The position numbers were made by a program, and so were the translations under genes. This document shows positions 26,037-32,479 of a stretch of DNA of 64,000 bases, piece after piece (the first letter of the stretch is position 1; every line of letters starts with the position of its first letter). The stretch comes from Oscillospiraceae bacterium. GTDB taxonomy: Bacteria; Bacillota; Clostridia; Oscillospirales; Oscillospiraceae. The notes under the pieces are model-generated. The model was not told the DNA's origin. It did not search any database and worked only from the letters and a program-made list of their open reading frames with translations. Where the stretch lies: positions 53,826 to 117,825 of the forward strand of contig JAFTFT010000027.1 of NCBI GenBank assembly GCA_017458335.1, in the 5' to 3' direction.

Positions 26037-27029
26037 TTACCGCTCTTCGCGGAAGTAAGGGAGACCCAGAGAAGCGGGCGGCTGATTCTCGCGCCTGTTG
26101 CGCATGCTGGAGAGCACCAGCACGACGATGGTGACCACATAGGGGGCCATCTTGTAGAGTTCCTTGATGGCGAGGTTCATGCCGGAGGGAATGTACATAT
26201 GCAGGATGTACAGGCCGCCGAACAGGAAGGAGGCCAGCACGCCGACGTTTGGCCGCCAGACCGTGAAGATAACCAGCGCGATGGCGAGCCAGCCGCGGTC
26301 GCCGAAGGCGTCGCTGGACCAGATGCCGGAGGTATAGTCCATGATGTAGTACAGCCCGCCGAGCCCCGCAATCATGGAACCGGCGCAGGTGGCGACGTAC
26401 TTGTAGCGGCTGACGTTGATGCCGGCGGCGTCCGCGGTGTTCGGGCTCTCGCCGACCGCACGCAGGTGCAGGCCGACGCGGGTGCGCTTGAGGATGAATG
26501 CGGCGACCAGCGCGATCAGAACCGCGAGATACGCAAGGAAACCGTAGCTCAGAAACACCTTCCCGAACCAGCCCGTGCTGCCGGAGACGGGGAGAGTCTT
26601 GCGAAAATAGGAACTGGTGCCGGAGAGCACGATGGCGGGCACGCTGCTGCCGGAGAGCTTGATGAGGGAGCCGCCGAAGAAGTTGCCGAAGCCGACGCCA
26701 AAGGTGGTCAGTGCCAGACCGGTGACGTTCTGGTTGGCCCGGAGCGAGACCGTCAGGAAGCAGTAGAGCAGGCCCATCAGGAAGGAGCCCAGCAGACAGC
26801 AGCAGAGGGGGATCGCCACCGCGAGAAAGCCCTTCATGTTCGCCGCGCCGACTCTCGTCTCATAGAAGAAGGCGCCCATGACGCCGCTGATGGCGCCGAC
26901 ATACATGATGCCGGGAATACCGAGGTTCAGGTTGCCGGATTTCTCGGTGAGGGTCTCACCCGTGCTGCCGTAGAGCAGCGGGATGCCCTGCATGATGGCG
27001 CGCGGAATGAAGGAAACAAAATCAAACAT
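26037..27029 (-). CDS. Nucleoside-type ABC permease (YufQ-like)
   Basis: A 330-residue membrane protein of the BPD_transp_2 family with about nine helices. The start GTFREAL-like region reads MQGIPLLYGSTGETLTEKSGNLNLGIPG, the hallmark of permeases paired with BMP-family binding proteins, and the coupling loop is RVGLHLRAVGESPNTADAAGI. It is the last gene of the guanine-riboswitch operon, 3 bases after the partner permease. The likely substrate class is nucleosides. Confidence 0.9.
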   Translation of the reverse strand: MFDFVSFIPRAIMQGIPLLYGSTGETLTEKSGNLNLGIPGIMYVGAISGVMGAFFYETRVGAANMKGFLAVAIPLCCCLLGSFLMGLLYCFLTVSLRANQNVTGLALTTFGVGFGNFFGGSLIKLSGSSVPAIVLSGTSSYFRKTLPVSGSTGWFGKVFLSYGFLAYLAVLIALVAAFILKRTRVGLHLRAVGESPNTADAAGINVSRYKYVATCAGSMIAGLGGLYYIMDYTSGIWSSDAFGDRGWLAIALVIFTVWRPNVGVLASFLFGGLYILHMYIPSGMNLAIKELYKMAPYVVTIVVLVLSSMRNRRENQPPASLGLPYFREER

Positions 27030-27032
27030 GAC

Positions 27033-28133
27033 TCAATCCTCCTTTCCCGCGGCGTGGCGGAACTTGATCTGATAGTTGATGAAAAACTCGCTGCCGATGA
27101 TGAAGAACAGGATGAGGCCCGTGAGGATGTCGGCATAGGAGGCGCTCAGGCCGAAGCTGGTGGCGATCTGGCCGGCGCCGCGTTCGAGGAAGACCAGCAG
27201 GAAGCTGGTGAGAATCATCCAGATGGGGTTGAATTTGGCCAGCCACGAGACCATGACGGCGGTGAAGCCGCGTCCGGAGGTGATGGTGGTGGTGAGCGTG
27301 TGCTCCGTTCCGCCGACCAGAAGCATCCCCGCAAGGCCGCAGACGGCGCCGGAGAGGAACATCGTCCGGATGATGACCCGGTCGACCTTGATGCCGACGT
27401 AACGGGCGGTGCGCTCGCTCTCGCCGACGACCGCGATCTCATAACCGTGCTTGGAGTAGTTGAGGTAGACATACATGAGAACGCAGACGACGGCGACGAT
27501 GAGGATGTTCAGCAGATACTTGTAGCTGCCGATCTGGGGGAGCCAGCCGGCCTGGGTGCTCTGGTTGATGATGCCGATCTTGCCGGCGCCCTTCGGCACT
27601 TCCCAGATGATGATGTAGTAGGCGACGAGCTGGGTTGCGATGTAGTTCATCATGAGGGTGAAGAGGGTCTCGTTGGTGTTCCACTTCGCCTTGAAGAAAG
27701 CGGGGATGGCGGCCCAAATCGCGCCGGCCAGCACGCTGGAGACGAACATGCAGAGGATCACGACGCCGTTCGGAAGCTTCCCGCCCAGGAGAATCATACA
27801 GGCCGTGGTGGCAAGACAGCCGATCAGCATCTGGCCGTCGCCGCCCAGGTTCCAGCAGCGCATCCGGAAGGCCGGGGTGATGGCGAGGGAGACGCACAGA
27901 AGCATCGCGATGTTCTGAAACAGGACCCAAGTGCGCCGGGCGCTGCCGAAGGAGCCCTGCCAGATGGTGGCGTAAACCTCCAGCGGGTTCAGGCCGGTGA
28001 TGAGGTTTGTGATCAGCGCGCAGGCAAGCAGCGCGATGATCAGCGCCGCGGCGCGGATGCCCCAGGCGCCGTACCAGGGGAGCGCGGCACGTCTGGAGAC
28101 GTGGAAGAGCGGGGTATGGGCTTTGTTATTCAT
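27033..28133 (-). CDS. Nucleoside-type ABC permease (YufP-like)
   Basis: A 366-residue membrane protein of the BPD_transp_2 family. Typical features are the N-terminal helix after a short basic segment, FRMRCWNLGGDGQM and NTNETLFTLMMNYIA, both strongly conserved in YufP-type nucleoside permeases, and the coupling loop GYEIAVVGESERTARYVGI. It overlaps the ATPase gene by 8 bases and is followed 3 bases later by the second permease. Together they form the membrane channel of the importer. Confidence 0.9.
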   Translation of the reverse strand: MNNKAHTPLFHVSRRAALPWYGAWGIRAAALIIALLACALITNLITGLNPLEVYATIWQGSFGSARRTWVLFQNIAMLLCVSLAITPAFRMRCWNLGGDGQMLIGCLATTACMILLGGKLPNGVVILCMFVSSVLAGAIWAAIPAFFKAKWNTNETLFTLMMNYIATQLVAYYIIIWEVPKGAGKIGIINQSTQAGWLPQIGSYKYLLNILIVAVVCVLMYVYLNYSKHGYEIAVVGESERTARYVGIKVDRVIIRTMFLSGAVCGLAGMLLVGGTEHTLTTTITSGRGFTAVMVSWLAKFNPIWMILTSFLLVFLERGAGQIATSFGLSASYADILTGLILFFIIGSEFFINYQIKFRHAAGKED

Positions 28134-29661
28134 CCAGTTTCCCTCCCAGCTTGGTCATCATCAGGCCGACGTCACGCTTGCTGGCGCCGCAGCCGGGCAC
28201 GATCCCGCTGACCTTGCCGCCGCAGAGGACCAGAATCCGGTCGGCGAGCTCCAGCAGAACGTCCAGATCCTCGCCGACGTAGATGACGGCGACGCCCTCG
28301 GCCTTCTGTTTGTTGATCAGGTCATAAATCGTGTAGGACGAGTTGATATCGAGACCGCGCACCGCGTAGGCGGTGAGCAGCACGGTGGGGGCGGAGGAGA
28401 TCTCACGGCCGACCAGGACCTTCTGGACATTGCCGCCGGAGAGACGGCGGACCGGAGTGGAGATACCGGGTGTGCTGACCTCAAGATCCTGCACGACAGC
28501 CTCCGCCAGCTCTTTCGGCGTGCGGCGGTCGGTAAAGAGGGAATGCCCCTTGCGGAAGGAACGGAGCATCATGTTGTCCGCGAGATCCATGTTGCCGACC
28601 AAGCCCATGCCGAGGCGGTCTTCCGGGACGAAGGAGAGGCTCACGCCCATCTCGGCGATGCTGAGCGGATCCTTGCCGATGAGTTCTTCGCGCGAACCGT
28701 CGTCTTCGATGTAGGTGATGCTGCCGCCTTCCACGGGCTGCAGCCCGGCGATGGCCTCGAGCAGCTCCTTCTGGCCGCAGCCGGAGATGCCGGCAATACC
28801 GAGAATCTCGCCGGAAAAGGCGTCGAAGCTGACGTTATCCAGCTTGAGAATGCCGTCGATGCTGCGAACCGTGAGGTCCCTGACTTCGATGCGCTTTTTC
28901 GGGTTCACGGGTTCCGGGCGGTCGATGTTCAGCTTGACGGCGTGGCCGACCATCATGTTGGTCATCTCCTGGGCATTGGTCTTCCGGGTCGGCATGTCGC
29001 CGATGAACTGCCCGTGCCGGAGAATGGCCACGCGGTCGGAGAGCGACTCGACCTCGTGCATCTTATGGGTGATGATGACGATGGCCTTGCCGGCGTCGCG
29101 CATATTGCGCAGCACGGCGAAGAGCCTGTCGGTCTCCTGCGGGGTGAGCACGGCGGTGGGCTCGTCCAGAATCAGGATGTCCGCACCGCGGTAGAGGACC
29201 TTGACGATCTCGACGGTCTGCTTCTGGGAAACGGACATGTCGTAGATCTTCTGATCCGGGTCAACCTCAAAGCCGTAGGCATCGCAGATCTCGCGGATCT
29301 TCTTCGAGGCGGCCTTCAGATCCAGCTTCCCGTCCAGCCCGAGGACGATGTTCTCGGCTGCCGTCAGCACGTCGACCAGCTTGAAGTGCTGGTGAATCAT
29401 GCCGATGCCGAGATCGAAGGCATCCTTGGGAGAGCGGATGACGACTTCCTTTCCGTCGATGCTGATGCTCCCCTCATCCGGGAAGTAGATCCCCGAAAGC
29501 ATGTTCATAAGCGTGGTCTTGCCGCTGCCGTTTTCCCCCAGCAGGGCCAGAATTTCGCCGCGATAGATGTCCAGCCAGACCCTGTCGTTGGCAAGAACGG
29601 GACCGAAGCGCTTGGTGATGTTCCGCATTTCGACTGCGGCGGTCTTGTTGTCCAAGGACAT
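28126..29661 (-). CDS. Nucleoside ABC importer ATPase, tandem (YufO-like)
   Basis: A 511-residue protein with two ABC domains. The first has Walker A GENGSGKTT, signature region SVSQKQTVEIVK and Walker B ILILDEPTAVLTPQE. The second has GISGCGQKE in place of Walker A and LSGGNVQKVLVGREI, the usual asymmetric pattern of YufO-type ATPases. ATG 29661 is preferred over the adjacent GTG 29664; the ribosome binding site is AAAGGAGGG. It follows the binding protein gene after a 130-base gap that contains two stem-loops. Confidence 0.92.
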   Translation of the reverse strand: MSLDNKTAAVEMRNITKRFGPVLANDRVWLDIYRGEILALLGENGSGKTTLMNMLSGIYFPDEGSISIDGKEVVIRSPKDAFDLGIGMIHQHFKLVDVLTAAENIVLGLDGKLDLKAASKKIREICDAYGFEVDPDQKIYDMSVSQKQTVEIVKVLYRGADILILDEPTAVLTPQETDRLFAVLRNMRDAGKAIVIITHKMHEVESLSDRVAILRHGQFIGDMPTRKTNAQEMTNMMVGHAVKLNIDRPEPVNPKKRIEVRDLTVRSIDGILKLDNVSFDAFSGEILGIAGISGCGQKELLEAIAGLQPVEGGSITYIEDDGSREELIGKDPLSIAEMGVSLSFVPEDRLGMGLVGNMDLADNMMLRSFRKGHSLFTDRRTPKELAEAVVQDLEVSTPGISTPVRRLSGGNVQKVLVGREISSAPTVLLTAYAVRGLDINSSYTIYDLINKQKAEGVAVIYVGEDLDVLLELADRILVLCGGKVSGIVPGCGASKRDVGLMMTKLGGKLDE

Positions 29662-29692
29662 CACCCTCCTTTATCTTTAATAATGGCAACAA

Positions 29693-29781
29693 TGCCGCAA
29701 AGGGCAGCGCGGCGGCGAAAAAGTCACTGCGCTGCCCTTTGCAGCATCAATGGCTAAGCCCGAATGTCTCGGGCTTAGCCA
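29693..29781 (-). promoter_or_regulatory. Two intercistronic stem-loops between binding protein and ATPase genes
   Basis: GCAAAGGGCAGCGC (from 29694) pairs with GCGCTGCCCTTTGC (ending 29745) over 14 bp, and GGCTAAGCCCGA pairs with its complement at 29752-29780. Such structures usually raise the yield of the first cistron over the distal ones. Confidence 0.65.
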
Positions 29782-29793
29782 CAGGAGTTTCAA

Positions 29794-30978
29794 TCAGAAT
29801 GCGGTGTCGAGCAGCGTGATGCCGTCGATCTGCAGATCAAAGTACGGAGCGGAGCGGAACTCGGACTCGTGGAAGTAACCGTCGGAAATGACCTCGGTGT
29901 CGCCCTCATAGGCGGGGTCGGTGTCGACGTCGGCCATGTAGCTCTCAAGCTTCTCACCGTTCACGGTGAAGGTGTCGGTGTCGAAGACGTGAATCTCGCC
30001 GGCGGCGAAGGCTTCCTTGACGGACTCGAGAACAGCGGGGGTACCCTCGGCGGCAACGGCCTCATTGACATCGGTGAGCTCGACGGAGCCGGTCAGGATG
30101 GAGCCGGTCCAGTCGGCATCGATGGCCTCGCCGGCCTGAACCTGGCCGATGATGTACTCAAAATAGGGCTCCCAGTTGATGCGGGAGGAGACGATGAAGG
30201 TGTTCGGGCCGGCCTCGATGGTGGAGCCGTTGTAGGAGACATTGGGGATACCAGCGGCTTCGCAGGTGGAGGGGGCGCCGAGAGAGTCGGCGTGCTGGCT
30301 GATCAGGACGCAGCCGTCGTCAATCAGCTTCTGGGCGCCTTCGGCTTCCAGGGACAGATCGTACCAGGAACCGGTGAAGGTGACTTCCATGGTGGCCTCG
30401 GGGACAACGTGACGGACACCGAGGAAGAAGGAGGTGTAACCGGAAATGACTTCGGCATAGGTGAAGGCGCCGACGTAGCCGATCTTGGCCTGATCCGCGG
30501 TGATGTCACCGTTGTTGATCATTTCCTGGAGCTTCAGACCGGCAGCGATACCGGCGAGGAAGCGGCCTTCATAGATGGAAGCGAACGCGTTGTGGTAGTT
30601 GGCAAGACCCTCGGTGTGGGCGCGGGTACCGGTGGCGTGGCAGAACTCCACTTCCGGGCACTCCATGGCGGCCTGGATCATGTAATCCTCATGACCGAAG
30701 GAGTCGGCAAAGACGATGTTGCAGCCTTCATCGACCAGGTCCATGGCGGCCTCATAGCACTCCTGACCCTCGGGGATGCCGACCTTGTTGACGTACTCGA
30801 TGCCGAGCTTCTCGCAGGCGGCCTGAGCGGCCTTCATGAAGTTGAGGTCGTAGGTGGACTGCTCATCATGCAGGAAAATGAAGCCGACTTTGACTTCCTT
30901 GGCTTCGGCGGAAGCAGCGGGAACAGCCAGGGCGAAGATCATGACCAGAGTAAGCGCGAGCGCGATGATCTTTTTCAT
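29794..30978 (-). CDS. BMP-family nucleoside-binding protein
   Basis: A 394-residue exported receptor of the BMP/PnrA family (purine nucleoside binding). The signal peptide ends PAASA and lacks a lipobox Cys, unlike most Gram-positive relatives. The mature part begins KEVKVGFIFLHDEQSTYDLNF and carries family motifs: VFADSFGHEDYMIQAA, EVEFCHATG and GYVGAFTYAEVISGY. It heads the operon with ATPase and two permeases. The guanine riboswitch upstream independently supports purine nucleoside or nucleobase uptake. Confidence 0.92.
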   Translation of the reverse strand: MKKIIALALTLVMIFALAVPAASAEAKEVKVGFIFLHDEQSTYDLNFMKAAQAACEKLGIEYVNKVGIPEGQECYEAAMDLVDEGCNIVFADSFGHEDYMIQAAMECPEVEFCHATGTRAHTEGLANYHNAFASIYEGRFLAGIAAGLKLQEMINNGDITADQAKIGYVGAFTYAEVISGYTSFFLGVRHVVPEATMEVTFTGSWYDLSLEAEGAQKLIDDGCVLISQHADSLGAPSTCEAAGIPNVSYNGSTIEAGPNTFIVSSRINWEPYFEYIIGQVQAGEAIDADWTGSILTGSVELTDVNEAVAAEGTPAVLESVKEAFAAGEIHVFDTDTFTVNGEKLESYMADVDTDPAYEGDTEVISDGYFHESEFRSAPYFDLQIDGITLLDTAF

Positions 30979-31011
30979 TCTTCTTGATACTCCTTATTCA
31001 TTTAATTTATT

Positions 31012-31040
31012 GGAAGTGCCGTTGTGGGTACGGCACTTCC
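31012..31040 (-). promoter_or_regulatory. Leader stem-loop just before the BMP gene
   Basis: GGAAGTGCCGT and ACGGCACTTCC form an 11-bp perfect stem with a 7-base loop, about 35 bases before the start codon. The minus strand continues AATAAATTAAATG, not a T-run. Confidence 0.6.
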
Positions 31041-31054
31041 GGTCTATCTGTAGA

Positions 31055-31207
31055 GACACAGGCCTCCGAGATACAAAGGAAGGAAAAACATACTTTTCAA
31101 AGGAAAAGTATGTGGGGAGGGACACAGACCTCCGGGATACAATGGAAGGAAAAATACTTTTCAAAGGAAAAGTATGAAGGGGGACACAGACCTCCGGGAT
31201 ACAAAGA
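31055..31207. repeat. Tandem 62-66 bp repeats in the leader of the BMP operon
   Basis: Units start at 31055, 31121 and 31183 with GACACAGRCCTCCGRGATACA; the first two are full (66 and 62 bases), the third is cut short. Each full unit contains an internal hairpin CATACTTTTC-aaag-GAAAAGTATG. They lie between the riboswitch terminator and the start codon, so they are transcribed only when the terminator is not used. Confidence 0.85.
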
Positions 31208-31210
31208 AAC

Positions 31211-31248
31211 AAAAAACACCGTGGAACGGACTTGAAAAGTTCCCGGTG
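31211..31248 (-). terminator. Riboswitch-controlled intrinsic terminator
   Basis: On the minus strand CACCGGGAAC pairs with GTTCCACGGTG, followed by TTTTTTG (31211-31216). It lies 63 bases downstream of the guanine aptamer, as expected for its expression platform. Confidence 0.85.
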
Positions 31249-31310
31249 GAGAAAAGAATGAACTCGGAAGCGGCAGTACATCAAAAACCTCTTACACAGC
31301 TTCCTGATTC

Positions 31311-31381
31311 GTTCGATAGTCCGGTCATTTACGGTGTCCGGGTAGAAACTTCAAATCCATATCATTTGCTTATATCGAAAC
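31311..31381 (-). promoter_or_regulatory. Guanine-class purine riboswitch
   Basis: On the minus strand the segment shows every conserved core element of the purine aptamer: GATATAA after P1, ATATGG, GTTTCTACC, CCGTAAA and GGACTAT, with P1 formed by GTTTCGATA and TATCGAAC. The pyrimidine that contacts the ligand (in GACTAT) is C, which specifies guanine rather than adenine. No core change typical of 2'-deoxyguanosine variants is seen. It controls the BMP-type nucleoside importer through the terminator at 31211-31248. Confidence 0.95.
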
Positions 31382-31625
31382 ACTATATTCAGAACGGACT
31401 TTCGTCCGGATGTGCGTATGATATCAGGTATCATGCCAAAAGTCAAGCCGAAAATTTGGCATTTTACACATTTTTTGATTCAAAATTTTGTATAGTTTGA
31501 ACAATAAAAGCATTTGCGATCCGAATGACAGACATGCTTGAAATCATATGGAAAAACGCTTGACTTTTGATGCGCCGTTTTTTATGATGAAGGGGCAAAA
31601 ACGAAACAGAAAAGGAGCGCAGGGA

Positions 31626-32363
31626 ATGATGATCGGCAGAGACTGGAAGGCGGAATTTGAAGGACGGACCGCGTGGATCCGCGGCCTGGTGGAAAGCAGC
31701 GGAGTCAGGGGCATCATCTTCGGCAACTCCGGCGGAAAGGACAGCGCCCTGACAGGGATCCTCTGCAAGGCCGCGTGCGAAAACACCGTCGGCGTCATCA
31801 TGCCCTGTGCCTCCAGACGCAATTACGGCGAGGATGCCGACGACGGACGGGCGCTGGCGGAACAGTTCGGCATCGAGACGCGTACGGTCGACCTGACCGG
31901 CGTGCGGGAGGCGGAACTCGCCGCCCTGAGAGGGATCACGGAGGTGAGCGATCTCGCACTGGCCAACATCGCGCCGCGCCTGCGCATGACGACGCTCTAC
32001 ACCATCGCCGCGGCGGAGGGAAGGCTCGTGGCCGGCACCGGGAACCGCAGCGAGGCCTATATGGGATATTTCACCAAATGGGGCGACGGCGCCTGTGACT
32101 TCAACCCCATCGCGGATCTGACGGCGACGGAGGTGCTGGACTTTCTGCGCTGGCTCGGCGCCCCGAAGAGCATCATCGAGAAGGCGCCGTCCGCCGGCCT
32201 CTTTGACGGACAGACGGACGAGAAGGAGATGGGCGTGACCTATCGGGCGATCGACGAGTACCTGACGGAAGGAACCGCGAGCGACAGAGACCTTGCGATC
32301 ATCGAGCGCTATCACCGCCGCAGCGAGCACAAGCGCAGACCCATCCCGGTCTATACGCCCTGA
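31626..32363 (+). CDS. nadE: Ammonia-dependent NAD synthase-like protein
   Basis: A 245-residue enzyme of the adenine nucleotide alpha hydrolase fold, making NAD from deamido-NAD, ATP and ammonia in the cytoplasm. The PP-loop is SGGKDS (residues 35-40); IMPCASRRNYGEDADDGRALAEQFGIE and GTGNRSEAYMGYFTKWGDG are typical NadE motifs, the second lining the NAD-binding site, followed by FNPIADLTATEV. There is no glutaminase domain. ATG 31626 is chosen because AGGAG lies 8 bases before it; the frame is open to 31548. It is transcribed alone, divergent from the riboswitch operon. Confidence 0.92.
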   Translation: MMIGRDWKAEFEGRTAWIRGLVESSGVRGIIFGNSGGKDSALTGILCKAACENTVGVIMPCASRRNYGEDADDGRALAEQFGIETRTVDLTGVREAELAALRGITEVSDLALANIAPRLRMTTLYTIAAAEGRLVAGTGNRSEAYMGYFTKWGDGACDFNPIADLTATEVLDFLRWLGAPKSIIEKAPSAGLFDGQTDEKEMGVTYRAIDEYLTEGTASDRDLAIIERYHRRSEHKRRPIPVYTP

Positions 32364-32427
32364 GACCCGAAGCCGGGGCGCCGGAACCGGCAGAACAACG
32401 GAAAACAGCCCGCAAACAAAAGCAATG

Positions 32428-32461
32428 AAGGCAGCGTCCCTGAAGATGGGGGCGCTGCCTT
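32428..32461. terminator. Bidirectional terminator between nadE and the GH3 gene
   Basis: AAGGCAGCG and CGCTGCCTT form a 9-bp stem, extended by CCC-GGG, between convergent genes; T-rich or TTAAAAA tails lie on either side. Confidence 0.65.
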
Positions 32462-32479
32462 AAAAACAGCGTCAGAGAA

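Noticed and set aside
26016-28211. 731-codon open frame on the plus strand
   Set aside because: Antisense to two ABC permease genes; sequence is Asp/Glu/His-rich without recognisable structure.
31055-31207. Possible CRISPR array in the BMP operon leader
   Set aside because: Whole units of 62-66 bases repeat, with no unique spacers between short repeats and no cas genes nearby.
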